Positions 10,542 to 22,763 of a stretch of 64,000 nucleotides of DNA are shown piece by piece. Within the stretch, counting starts at the first letter, position 1; every line of letters begins with the position of its first letter. Source of the DNA: Perkinsus chesapeaki (Eukaryota > Perkinsozoa > Perkinsida > Perkinsidae); contig JAAPAO010000084.1 of the NCBI GenBank assembly GCA_013115145.1, positions 1 through 64,000 of the forward strand. Direction: 5' to 3'. The notes beneath the pieces were generated by a model. It worked only from the letters and a program-made list of their open reading frames with translations, was not told where the DNA came from and made no database searches. Made by a program: the position numbers and the translations under genes.

Positions 10542-13500
10542 ATGACAGAATCCGAGGGAGCTCTGAGAGTGTCCAGTTCTGCCGCTAGTACGAGGCTCTC
10601 CATCGTTGTCGTACGTGCTGCGGAGTGAGGGTAGTTTGATTCTGTACACTCCAGGACCACATCGAGGGATGGAAGGGGAGCTCTACTACTTGCTTAGAGT
10701 TGGACCTCACGTCTATCTCAGACGAATCTTTAGTAGCTCGCTCAAAGCCCTTCTCTAGCAGTGGAGAAGGAACCAAACTGGTAGACATAACGCAGGATCT
10801 CTGTAAAGCAAGGGCCAGTGTCACGAACGCTTTTCTCAGTCGGGGTGGATGTTCGAGAATTCTGATAGCCCGACCGAAGAGGAGCCCGTATGGATTTTGA
10901 ACATTGAAACAGGAAAGGTGAATCAGACTAAAGTATAGAAAGTCTTGGTTGGACTTCATCAAGTGGGCGCATATCAGGTATTCGGGGGATATCTGGAAGT
11001 ACGCCTTCTAGACGAGGGCAACAGCTCCGCTATAATCGCTTCTGGGCGCGTGCCCATTTGGTCCTTGCTCCACCAGTCTACTATTATCGAAGGCCCTTTC
11101 GAGTATGTACACAGTATGCCAGATAATGCCTTGTAATCTACCCCAGATTAACCCTATCCAACCCTCCCGATAACACTGCTGAGGGCAACGAAGCCGAAGG
11201 AGAAGGTAACTCCCAGCGTGCGCCAGGTCACAGGGTGATGTCCCGTCATTGCTCCATTTAATTCGTCCAATATGTTTCAATCAATGCTTACCTGGGCCGA
11301 CTAAGGATATTCCGTTTGTTCTCGAGGGAGGGAATTTTAAACAGGGTGGCGCTTAATTCCCCCATTAGACACGGAAGACGGTGGCTCGCCCGCGGTCCTT
11401 ACTGCTTCGGTGAAGATTAAAGTGGACGATTACCTCGGTAAGCATATCCAAGGTATTGTGCGTACATCATAAGTTTGACGTTATGAGTTGCTAATTAGCA
11501 GTTCTGTAGCCTAGTGGCCACAATAGAAGGCTTTCTTGTGCAATTAAAGCTACCTTTCCTCTCAGGCAATGTAGAGGACTTCCCCGATGACTGGCGAATG
11601 CTTACGCTGCACATAGAGGAAATGTGAGTGCCCAGCCCAGAATTCGATACGAACTCATCCATTCGCTTCAGCCTGAGTATCGAACACCTATTAGGTGCAA
11701 CGTGCCAGCTGCTCTACTCAATATCGCTCCATTCAATGACAGTCAGACACTCGAACAGGCGGCATGCGCAGTGGACGGTTCTCATCCGCTAGAATACCGT
11801 GTAATGCCTCTGCACATGTGCCTCGAATTGTTTTAACAAGAGTCTCTACCAGGCCACCTTCAACGGTCTAACGCTCGCGGGTGGAAAGCTGTATCGCTGG
11901 ATCCACCCAGATGCCAGAGATGACTCTAAACTCAACGCTAACGGAGAGCATCAATATGACAACTCTGAGAATGTAAACACGCATTACTCGGGAGTTGAGG
12001 CAGCGAGATGTGATGTGTCGCAGATTACACAGTGGAGAGAAGCATGTGTTACGGAGGATGAGTTCCGAATGACCATGAGGTGAGAAACAACACGGTGCAA
12101 TATCAAATGCATCTCTGCGGTTTGCTATTGAGTCGCTTAGAAAGCAAAACTGCGACATTTATGACTCATCTCCTTATATCGGATTATGCTTGATTGATCG
12201 GTGCAGCCAGGACATGAACGAAGCTTTTCGGGGCATCTTCCACGCAACCGTAGAAGCCTCCCGAGATTAATCACGTTGGATATCAAAGAGAGATTGATCA
12301 ATGCCAGGAACCTTGGCTACGGCAGCAGAGTCCAGAGCCTAAAGGCCCTGTTCGAAAGTCTCAGTGAAGGTTCTTCGGACGGAATGACATACGCCACTGT
12401 ACCGCTTGAAACTCTCTTTGTTGCCCGACGTGTCCTTGATCTTAGTTCGAGAGAGCTTTGGCTGTACCGGACTCCAGACAGTCTCTAGATAACGTAATCA
12501 AAGTAGCAGGTTACATCTACAAGGTTAGTAAATCTTACCCTTGGGAGCTGGATTAAACATTCCTAGACCTACGGGACGCCTCTGATGGCATGGAAGAGTA
12601 TTAAAGGGAAAGATAGAGAGACCGGGATCACTCGGGTAGAGGTAGACACCACTGTGCATTGTGGGCCTGATGATCGTCGAGTTTTAGTTGGCCAACTGGC
12701 TTAACAGCCTTAATATCTCCCAGGGTTCAGACGAGAAGGGTAAAGCCTTGCTCATTCACTTATCGGAACTTGAGGCTGCTGGGTCACTCAGGTTCGTCTG
12801 GGCAGTCCAATGACATTGTCGAAGGCGTTTTCGAGTTCATGTTAGTTCCCGATGGAGGAGCCTTATCCATCGAGCACCTTAGTAGAATTGAAATTTACAG
12901 GTGAGTGTGTTTGCATTTCCTGGCAGTTTGTGCTCCATTTGTTCGATCTCATTCCAGTGGGAAGTCTCGTTCTTCATTGATTTTTGATCAGGCGAGTAGC
13001 GGTGTTCTTGAAAATCGAAGATCTCCGAAGGATCTGCATCGACCGTGATCGCAGCATAGCTCAGGCTTATGAGGCCATGGCCTTTGAGACTGGCGTGGTG
13101 TTAGAAAGGTGACAAACAACATTCCATGGCTAGAACATCGTGTAACACGAAGGTTCCTCAAGTATTTCGCAGACGACGCTAGTACAGTGGAGTTAGGAGA
13201 GATTTTTGCCTGGCTGGACACTGACAGAGACGGGATTATCTCGGCGTGTGACTGGATGGTTCTGGATGAACTAGATGTCGGTTAGTGACTTCCTGCGCCG
13301 AGCGTATCCCTGCTCTGGCCAATTCAAAGTATGGCGGAAGCTCAGGTGATCGAAGCCCTCCTAGAAATGAGGATACTTGCACGACGTATAAGCAAAAAGG
13401 ATGAAACTCAAAGTATGTTCCATTACCAAGCTTTGCATTCCCAGTAGCCCTTGGCAGATTCTCTGGATCTTCACTATATCACGTCAGCACTGAAAACAGG

Positions 13501-13660
13501 ACTGGACAACGTTTTCATACGCAAGAGCGGTATCACAGGAAGGTATCATCCAACATATCACAATGGACAAAGAATGGAAATTCAGACACTTCATCAATTT
13601 CCTCACCTTCGAGCAGGAGGATAAGATAGACAGCGTTATGGTGAAAGAAATGGCTAATTT
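10542..13660 (+). CDS. C2-domain and EF-hand multi-exon region (possible N-terminal part of the CFAP70-like gene)
   Basis: A start at 10542 (MTESEGALRVSSS) leads through a GTACGT donor into a C2-like fold: LSIVV joined to DHIEGWKGSS, then LELDLTSISDESLVARSKPF. At 10960-11110 comes GGYLEVRLLDEGNSS and ASGRVPIWSLL, typical C2 strands. Further exons include GLTLAGGKLYRWIHPDARDD (about 11865-12080) and LKIEDLRRICIDRDRS (about 13008). An EF-hand loop, DTDRDGIISACDW, lies at about 13220-13255, with a second EF-like segment FINFLTFEQEDKIDSVM at 13600-13650. Introns are 40-60 nt. CFAP70 also begins with a C2-like domain, and the exon chain reads straight into the next feature, so both may be one gene. 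The EF-hands are not a usual CFAP70 element. Exon joins between 11.2 and 12.9 kb were not fully resolved. Confidence 0.5.
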
Positions 13661-13675
13661 AGATATTGTTAAAAT

Positions 13676-16600
13676 ATGCAGACTGGATTTGTCATTCAGG
13701 GACTGGCTGTTCCCGAGGTATATAATCCTCTATGGGTTACTTTGTACTACATTCACGCCCTGCATAGATTTGGTAGCGTTGACAATGCATTCGAGCATTT
13801 CGCCAAGAGCGTGACTGCAAACGACCTGGGAGAAGTTGTCGCTGAAGCGCAGCGAGGACCTGCTATTAAATGGAGCCCGCCGAGCGAAACCTCATACAAG
13901 GTGACATGCGTATGATTGAGTATGAATTATAGTCACTGAGGTTGTTAATGGTGAGGCTTGCCATTTCGATGCAGCTGCGATCTACTTGCCTCGACCTCCG
14001 AAAATCGTCTCTGTTTGAAAAAATAGTCGGTCTGCCTGGCTCGACCACTGGAGTTCAAAGTTCAATGTTGATTGAACATGGCATAATGTTTATCACAGGG
14101 ACGTCGATTTCTCGAGGCCGTGCAATCATTGTACAGCAGCTCCATTCAAGAGTCAGAAGATGAATGGGTCTATCTGGAACCGTACGTACCAATTTCTGCA
14201 ACAGAAGTAGTTGACAAGAAAGCCACCAAGGTAGATTTCCCCAAACGGTGCATCAATAAGGTGAACTTTAGGGTGCCAAGAACGACACTCATGTAGATCT
14301 TGAAGGGCTCGCAAAAGGCTATCGTGGAAAGGCTCGAATCTGCTTGGCGGATTTGGCCCACTCCAGCTCGGTCGAGTAACAATATACTGAGTCTCGATTT
14401 CACAACCTGTTATGCAGGGGGACTGCTTCTGTTGTAACGGTAGAGCCGCAGGATATACACGCCTATGGAGAGGTACGTACTGTTTGCTGTACTGGCTAGG
14501 CGACTGCCAGGCCGACACTTCCCCTATGACCTTCGAACTTGCTGGGACATATATTCGCTATCGACTATCAGTTGACCGACCAATAAGCGCTCTGGATACC
14601 ACCGTGAGTTCCGCCAGTTGGAGCTGCATAAGATTTTTTGTTATGTCGTAGTTACTAGCACCTCCCACAGCAGAAGGACACATTGTCGCTGAGGTGAGCC
14701 GTCCTTGAGTAGATTATTTGCTTCATGCAACATAAACACGTTAGAGCAAATGAACCATTTGTTATCATAACAGAGTCATCATCGATCAGGTGATCCCACG
14801 AATAGTCGAACAGCCTCCAAAAGTTACTCTAGAAGATGGCTTCATAGACAAGGTATAGCCACCACTCGCCGAAAGCTATTATTACAATATCATTATAGAT
14901 TGCCCGATGTGTTACGCAGTATATAGTACCAGGTTTTGCCGAGGATGCCAACTCAGTCAACCAGCAAGAAGGTGCATGCAGCTTTTCATTTCTGTTTAGC
15001 GATTCTCTTTTCAGCGGAAATGAACGTTTGCGCGGAACGCCTTTCGGTTGAAGTGCGAAATATCCTCATTGGCATATTCCAGACCTGCCCTTTCGGCCCG
15101 CCCTCTGCGGTAGCCCTCGCGAATCCAAATTTTCGGCGAATCACTATCAGGCAACGGCTGAGCATGGCGACCTTGCCGGCATCGCAAGCCTCTTTACATA
15201 CTCTATGCAATTGGTAAATAAAGCTATCAACGCTGTGCAGGAGCATCAGACACTGATAGAAGATGAGGAACTTTGGAACGGCCAGTGAGAGACTTATAAC
15301 ATGACAGATCATCTTCTTATCAGGCGATCTCCCAGCGATAATGAATTGAGCCGGCAGCAAGAGGTTTTACTTACTGATGGTTCACTCAGGACTGGCCTTA
15401 CGTTAGTTACTCTCAGCGCGCTATGCACGCCTATCCTTCGAGGCGGAGGCCAACGGCTGGAAAGACCGCGCTATCCTTTTCTTCGAGAAAAGGCTGGCGC
15501 TCAGCATGAATGATCGGGATGTTTGGTTTGAGTGCGCGAGCATCTTCAACATGGACGTCCTTCTTCATTCATGTGCCCAGATATGCGACTTTTCTCTGCC
15601 GAATATCATCCGCTTACAACACGGATCAAAGTCGACAGTCTATCGCAAAGCTGAAGGCCATTGGTGCACTTCAGAAGTGCTTGGCCTTATCCGGTATCTG
15701 TGGTTCCCTGACAGAGGAGCCGTCGAATGGACTACAGCAGCAGGTAAGCTGCTCGAGTCCACAATAATTTCTATTCACCATAGGAACTTGTCTCGGCTAT
15801 GAAAGCTCTCGCGATACTTCTTGGTGAAGAAGGACAGTATGACGCGGCGAAGCGCATTCTTTCGTGAGCTTGCTTTAGGGATTCCATACTGAACACTTCC
15901 AAGGTACATTCTCACGCATCAAGCTTCAAGTAATAGAGATGTTTATATATTCTATTGGGTGATCTGCTCCACAAATCCGGAGAGAAACGGCTCGGGGATA
16001 AGTAGAGAGCTGAGTCCGCAATCATAATGCAGGTGCGTTGATAGATATTTCCGTCTGGTAAACCGCCATGATGTCAAGAAACCCACAGAGAAAGAGGGTA
16101 GGCTAGCAGGGTTATTGTATGGTTGAGTTGGTGTCATAGTGACGTCTGACGAGCACGAGGAAGCCGCCGCGAGAGGACGTGAAGCACACCTTCGCTGTAT
16201 GGCTGACTTAGCGAGTTGTTTTCCCTTTAGCAAGCTTGAGAAGCATCCGCACTTATTCAGTGGACGAAGACGGTCTTCCATTGGATCCAGAGACTCCTCC
16301 GATCCCAACAGCCGATCTTATCACTACTAACCTGATCGAGGACCTGGCTAACCTTGGCTTGGGAGATGGGGCTTTGTCAATATTATCACTGGTGGATGCA
16401 GGTTGGTATATCACACTCGAACTAACACAGAAAATATTACAGGCACCCTCCAGCTGGCCTTCTCCACTCTGCAGAGTTCTTCGTTTAATATGCTGCGGGC
16501 ACAAGTGGCAATGCTTACAGGTGTTTACAGTATGAAGGGATCCTTTTCTACTTTCACGCGGTAGGCGACTTTGAACAAGCTGCGGCACTGATCAGAGAGC

Positions 16601-17312
16601 ATATTCTCCCCACTGGACTAACTGTCCTAGGAGCTGTAAACATACTATACGGGGAAATTACCCGAAATCTCTCGGCAGGATAACGATAGGCATCAAAAGG
16701 CGTGGCTTTACCTCGCGGAGTGCAATTTTCAACTTGCGAGGAAGCAAGAAGCCTTATCTTGTTATCGGAAGGCAACCGACTCGTTCACCTCCCAGCCAAG
16801 TGACACAGTGGTATACTTAAGGATCGGTGAGTAAGGCTTCATCTTAACGGATATGAGACATTGCTTTTAAGGGACTCTATGCACCGAGCTTGGCTATCTT
16901 AGCCAGGCTGCAGATGCTTTCAAGAAGAGCTTGCGTTGCAGGCAGACGTCTTTGGCGTGGCTCGGTCTCGCCCAAGTCGAGGAAGCGAGTTGAGTATTTT
17001 ATCCCTCTGCGGCAGTATAGCGGTGCATTAGCAGGATGCATTCCTTCCGCGAAGTTCCTCAAGGCAGCCAATGCCTTGGACCCGTATCGGGCACGTATTT
17101 GGGCTGAACTATGCGTCGCACTATTGCAGAGCCAAGATATAGTAGGGTCTGCCATGGTAAGGCCGACAGCGCACAACCCCCGCAACCACTGGCCGCAGGC
17201 TCTCCAGTCATTCGTGAAGACTTCTGGCATTACCTTGGAGGAACCTCTAGAGGCGTCCCAAATTGAGTACATGTCAAACGAGGTCTCTTCCCATATTTGC
17301 CATCGTGAGTGA
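13676..17312 (+). CDS. CFAP70: CFAP70-like axonemal TPR protein
   Basis: CFAP70 (TTC18) is a central-apparatus protein of motile cilia with an N-terminal C2-like part and C-terminal TPR repeats. Here, in order, are a beta-rich segment (GLAVPEVYNPLWVTLYYIHA), a match to the middle region (ELAGTYIRYRLSVD; animal CFAP70 has EAGTYIVLEIQLD), a helical stretch (LFTYSMQLVNKAINAV) and TPRs. TPR hallmarks are SFEAEANGWKDRAILFFEKR at about 15440-15500, KAWLYLAECNFQLARKQEAL at about 16700, ADAFKKSLRCRQTSLAWLGL at about 16910, and AANALDPYRARIWAELCVAL at about 17070. More than ten short introns were traced. The stop at 17312 follows VSSHICHRE, but GTGAGT at 17305 could be a donor extending the protein by further helical exons up to about 17620. 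Assignment rests on motif order and similarity recalled from the family. Confidence 0.7.
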
Positions 17313-17329
17313 TTAGCTGCCAGCAGGTC

Positions 17330-17625
17330 CACTCCCTTCGAATGCTCATCAAGGTGACATGTGCTTTACTATCGCATGGGAAGCTGCCGAAAGAAGTGAG
17401 ATGGAGTTTCGAGTCGACACTCTCGACGCAGATACTTTCAAGAGAATTTTGAAATGAGTTATCTTTAGGCAGAGAGTATCATTCACTCATATCAACGTCA
17501 TGGTGTTGCGGGAGTCTCGGAGTCTTCGGAAGTACAGGAGCTGCTATCGAGAAGCCTATTCCAGCAGGGCAGACGAGCTGGGGCGCTTGAAGCACTGGGA
17601 ATGGTTTCATAGTTCGGTGAAACCC
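17330..17625 (+). CDS. Possible 3' extension exons of the CFAP70-like gene
   Basis: A frame at 17353-17458 reads GDMCFTIAWEAAERSEMEFR and on to FKRIL. Another at 17470-17619 reads AESIIHSYQRHGVAGVSESS and RSLFQQGRRAGALEALGMVS before a stop. Both look like helical coding sequence in the same orientation as CFAP70, but no clean splice joins the two. They may be the true C-terminus, a small separate gene, or chance. Confidence 0.3.
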
Positions 17626-17749
17626 GATCCTGGTAGCTCAAGTCTGATGCTACTGCGTGAAGAGCTTTTGAATGATGGAGTAGGTGACCATGCACTTTGG
17701 TGATCATCATGCGCAATCTAATAGTGTTTGTGTTATACGAGCGTACCAC

Positions 17750-18480
17750 TGCTAGTGACCTGTTACAATGTGCGCTTTACCCTCAAGCATACGAAGTATC
17801 AACGGGCTTTACTATAACATGACCCCGGAGAGCTTCTCCTTCGGATTGAGCTCCAACTTCAATAGTCGACCGCAGAAATTGTGCCAGAACAAACCAGAAG
17901 AAAAATTAGCAGTGATGCCTCAACTTGAGCCAAGATTACACGATAACGAGCCAATACAGTAAATTGACCTGTATTCAGCTTACAGCTGAAGCACTCACTC
18001 ACTAGCCAGACTGACTAAGTCAGTCTGACTTGCACAAGCACTGTGTTACTATAACACAATGGGACAGGACAAGGAATCGACTCCGGCTCGAACTGTACCT
18101 CCAAGCACACGTGCTTTCCAATTCGTATATGCTTATGTCTACAACGGTGTCCAGGGTTACTCTAGATGTGACTTATTCGACCGGTGCGTTCTCGGTTCCT
18201 ACGACTAATTATGACCTACGCCTCGTGGGATTACGCTAAAAGCGTAAAATTGCGTTAAATTGTGAATCAGTCTGTAAGGTAGTTCTGGTCGCAAAGTCCA
18301 TGACTGAGATGCTTCACCAAGGTTTGGCGGGTATTCCGGTATGTTTTTGGATAGGCCGCCTTTTTCCTCTAGCGAGGTAGGGTCAAGTTAAGAAGAGTTT
18401 ACTTCATCGTTTCATTGCACTCCTGCATCAACCCGCATTAGACTGGGTGGGAGTCCGACTATTACCGCAACACCAAAAAT
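17750..18480. other. Intergenic with a short palindrome
   Basis: No supported gene. CAGACTGACTAAGTCAGTCTG at about 18007-18027 is a near-perfect palindrome of unknown meaning. Confidence 0.4.
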
Positions 18481-18482
18481 GT

Positions 18483-18675
18483 ACGCAATGAAATTTTCGC
18501 ACTGGAACAACACGTGACTGCATGTGTGAAATGCAAGACCGAATATCAGTCGCCAAATCCCTCAATGAGGGCCCCTCATTTGCTTCGTCACCTCGCTGCC
18601 AAGTGGCTCGAATCTCCTCGACGGTTGCGGGAAGACATCTCAGCAAGTTGTCGTATCTGTGGCACACAGAAGTGC
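18483..18675 (+). other. Possible BED-type zinc-finger fragment
   Basis: The plus frame reads EIFALEQHVTACVKCKTEYQ and on to MRAPHLLRHLAAKW. The spacing C-x2-C followed by L-x2-H resembles BED fingers of hAT-type transposases and transcription factors. The open frame ends at a stop near 18675. It overlaps the antisense tail region of the kinesin gene, so only one of the two readings is likely right. No other hAT signature was seen. Confidence 0.25.
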
Positions 18676-21600
18676 TGAGCGGGTTATCAAGCAAGTGCTC
18701 ACTTTGGCTAGAGGATCCACAGCCGGGGCTTTCGAAGAGGGCGAAAGTGCTCTGCTCTCGTTTTTGAGGGCTCCTGTATGATTAGCTGCGGCTCTCGATG
18801 CGGGCTTCGTAGAACCTGCGATGGCAGATCGGGGTCGACAGGGCCCATCTCGTGGAAATAGTTCGACAGCGCGGCTATTCACCTCGGCTCGCTCGGTTGT
18901 CCCACTGTACATGAGGGGTCGGAGGCAGGCCGGTGTTTCGGTTGATGATCTACAGCTGTCCAGTTGTAGAGACCTTAGGAGGTCATCACTCACTGGACTT
19001 CTATATCGGTAAACGCCGTTCTTGTTCTTGCCGAAACGGTTGTGTACAGCATATGCCCCAACAGGAGAGCCATTGGTCGGAGGTCGCCTATTGTAGCTAA
19101 CGTGCTGGTGTCCTATAGGACAAGACTCTGCGTAATTCGCGAAGTTGGCAAGTACTGTCTCTGTGCTCGACAGAGCTTCCGACGTTCCTACGTTGAGTGG
19201 CGATACCAGGCCTTCGATATTGTCGAGCAATCATCTTATAGCGAGCAGCTGAATGTTCTATCCTCGGGAGCCTCACGGTGGGTGATGGCGGCATCTTAGA
19301 TCTGCTAGGGGGTTTATACTGGGGTGAATGATGCTCTTCTATTTGACGGGACGTGATAGTCCCTTTTGGTATCTCATCAATAAGCTCCTTCATCCCTCGT
19401 ATTTTGCTCGCCCGAGGAATCCCCAGTTCTCGGGCTTTGTCTCCTGTAGAGGGATCAGACGGGGGCAACACTCCAACAGTAGGCAGATTAGAGTCCTTCA
19501 GAGTGCTGGCGAAATCTCCAGTACGCAGCGGTATGTATCTAAGTCCCCATTAGTTTTCCTACGGAATACTCTTTATTCCTACGAGGCGTGACTGTTGGCT
19601 CGATCAACCTCACCTCGCTGTTCGTCAGTGAGCACAAGTCTATGCTCTTCGAGCATCTGGTCGCGTAGTTTTATTTGGTACTGAAGGACAGAAAAGCCGT
19701 TCCCTTATGACGCAGGTTTGCGTAACAAACTCGGCTGCAAGTTACTTTCAGCCTTTGAATTTCCAAGTTCTTCTGATGCACCACCATCTCATGTGCTTTG
19801 AGCATTTGCTGGGCCTGCTCATACGATTCCATAGCTTCAACCTCTAGGACCTAAGTGAAACTAAGAGGCAAGGGATTTCCCCAACGCTGTGAATGCCCGG
19901 TACTTGATTGCGGAACATGAGCTCGAGAAACGCTCGAACATCATCGTTATGTACCTGATAAGTTGTCTCTAGCGCTCAAGTTATGATGGGTGTTACTGTA
20001 TTAGGGAGCTCTGCCTGCAGGGCGTTCAGCACCTCCTCGTTATCTTTCAGCCTTTGTGCTAGCATATGGCGATTCCTGAGGTCCACCCAAACGAACGTGC
20101 ACAAAACCGCTATTCAGCTTTTGTGTCAGTTTCCCCTCACTTTTCATTGGATTGAATCGTCTCCTCCACGGCACTGAGATTCTGTTGCAGCTCACTAATG
20201 GGCTTAACCGGATGGTCGCTGCTACTGGAACCATCTCCGCGTAAAGCTTGCTCTTCCCAGCGGCTTATAGCCAGCATCACTTTAGCTTTCTCAGTCTGCT
20301 GGGCTCGAACTTCAATCTCAGTATCAATCAGACTCCGCTTGAGCTGGACTCGTTCCTCAACATTGCTGACTAAGGCTTGGCGCCACCTGATAGGATAGTA
20401 GTAACCACGCTCCTCAGACAGGGAACTGATATCATCGATCAAGTATCCGACGGCTCACTTCTCTGATGCTTCGCGTTCTGGATCGTTCGTCGGTGACATC
20501 TGCAATAAAGAGGGCTGGTCGCAACGATAAGCGCTAAGACTAGGCCTACCAAATCCTCCGGTGCCACCGAGCGCGATTTAGTCGCTAGCTTCTGCCGAAG
20601 GTCTGTTACCTACAACCAGCGATGGCCTTCGATGAAGCGTTCATCTAGCAGTGCCGGACTCACGACAGATCGAAGCTCGTTGATGATCTGTGTATACTTG
20701 GATATATGGAAGCTCACGTTGAGGACATTTCGTGTGGCCTGAATGACGTGCCGGTCACTGAGCTGGTCTTAGGGATATCGCTGGTCTACCTTAGTCTTTA
20801 TTTTCTTCGCTCTGTTGGCATATTTCAGAGTGTTGTGCGTATCCTCGTAGTTCAAGTGACAGGGCGATATGTTCGCTATCATCACCGTCCGGCAGTTGCC
20901 ACCAAGGGAATCCTTGAGCAGCCTTGTCAGCTTCGAATCTCTGTAAGGGACGAAGCTGCTCTGCTTGCCACCCGCTTGATCAGCAAGAGCTGTGATACAG
21001 TTGCCCAGAGCCAAGAGTGATCGGTTTATGTTAGCTCCTTCGATCATCCGGAGACCCTTGTTGTTCGTCTGGCTAGCGCGTTCGCTGCCCGCCAGGTCTA
21101 TCATTGATAACTTTCCAACCAACACCTCAGCAACCAATCCGCTTCCCTTCTCTCGTTGCTCTACAACAACTTGCAGGACAGCATGTGACCGTGACGAGGT
21201 TTCGTTCGCGGATGTGGGTTCAGTGGTACGATTCCGGTTTCCTCGTTGCAGGAGCTCCATAATCTCTCGGGCGGATTCCAGACCTCCAACTTCGCTGATA
21301 CCAGCTACACTCATCCCCTTCACTGGGTCCTCTCGGAGATCTAGGTAGTCCGAAGTTGACGATGCCAACAGGTCTCGGATATTCTCGTTATAAACCTGCA
21401 CAAGCAGCGCTCAGAATATCTTGGAGACCTCTCCACTGATGACTTCATACAGTGGGAAATCCTATGGACAATCTCAAAGTAACAAAAGATGCTCCTTAAC
21501 TTCCCACACTAAATTTTCAACAGTCGTAAGGAACAGAGGGTTCTACAACTGGCGGACCGCTAATTACCTCAAGGAAGCTGCATTTTATTTGAACATGTTT

Positions 21601-22612
21601 CTCATTCTGCTGCTTCACAACCTTAACATGCTCGAACAAGTCCCTGCGTATAATATCAGCGCGGATGGCCGCTATAATAACTGCCTTAAAGTGAGGGTCA
21701 TAGTTCCTGGCTGTGAGTAGCTGCCGAGCATCGTGTATGTTTTACCTGGAAATAGACCCATGGCATGCTCCTGTTAAGCAGCTACCTGCGCCCGTTGCTC
21801 CATATGCGAACACTGTGGCATTGAAGCCCTGCAGCACACCAGGAATGAGAAACTTCGCCGTATTCTCATAAACGTGGTTCTGGGAGCAATTGGCCTCAAA
21901 CACGTGATCAAAGGCATATCTGCGGCAAGTTCCCTGTAACCGTCTTCGGGAGTTTGGGATACCTTCGCTCCTTCGATTTGTTAAGCCTAAGATAGTCGTC
22001 ACTCGCTGTTGTGCCGGGGTCCATTAAGACCACTACTTCATGTTCGAGAACCTATTGCCGACGGCTCGGCAACGAATGTTCCAAATTCGTGCTACTTTAA
22101 CGATTTCCCTTCCACCTTGAGCTTTCTCAAATGGTTGCAGGTGTCTTGTTCTTACAGCTACCAAGATGTTGCCTGACACCAAGGAGTAACCAAGCCGGAA
22201 GGGGTTCGCAGGCAAGCTGTTATTGAAGTGTCTTTCACAGCCCTTTCGTTGGCCCACTTGATCCGCTGCCCATCTGTTTCATGTGATCTTCTGTAGAACT
22301 ATCTCTAGCGATCAATTGGCTGGTAGCGCAGCGATCGGTGTCTATATTCCTATGGAAGGTCGACGGTGAATAGTCGCGATCACAACGGCTGCTGCTAGCC
22401 CCTTGGCGATTCACCGAAGCTGGTGATGTCGATTCGCTGGCATTAGGTGGTACGCCTTTGCGGCTCTCCCGGAGCAGTTTCGGCGAGAGTTCTTCGGTAT
22501 CGTGCGATGCAGCTGGAAGAACCATCCATCGAATTGATTCTGGTGCGGAAGACCGTGAGTACAGCTTTCCCGCGTTACAGCCCGCAAGTGCTTCCCGAAC
22601 CGCGAGCGGCAC
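18640..22612 (-). CDS. Kinesin-8 family motor (KIF18/KIF19-like)
   Basis: Kinesin-8 motors walk to microtubule plus ends and limit their length; KIF19 does so in cilia. The start is taken at 22612, followed by a Ser-rich leader. The motor reads [20 protein letters not shown], then [17 protein letters not shown] (typical of kinesin-8), [21 protein letters not shown]-loop GATGAGKTYTML, switch [13 protein letters not shown], switch [13 protein letters not shown], and [16 protein letters not shown]. Introns split the motor repeatedly: one lies after EIVK, one inside KERRY, one inside the P-loop (GAG/KTYT), one before [10 protein letters not shown] and one before [10 protein letters not shown]. 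Beyond the motor come coiled-coil exons ([39 protein letters not shown]) and a Pro/Ser-rich tail. The last exons below about 19.1 kb are uncertain. The usual VRVRPL is VRTRHL here. Confidence 0.85.
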
Positions 22613-22763
22613 GCCGCGGCGTGCCTCAAAGGCTCTATATGGCGAATGTGACTAACTCGGAACATTACACTTTCTTGGTAAAGTAATGCGGTCAACTTCA
22701 GCGAGAGCCGGGGTCTCAATATTATGAAGTGTGGCCCAGCCGGCTTAGGTAAAACTGAGCCCC

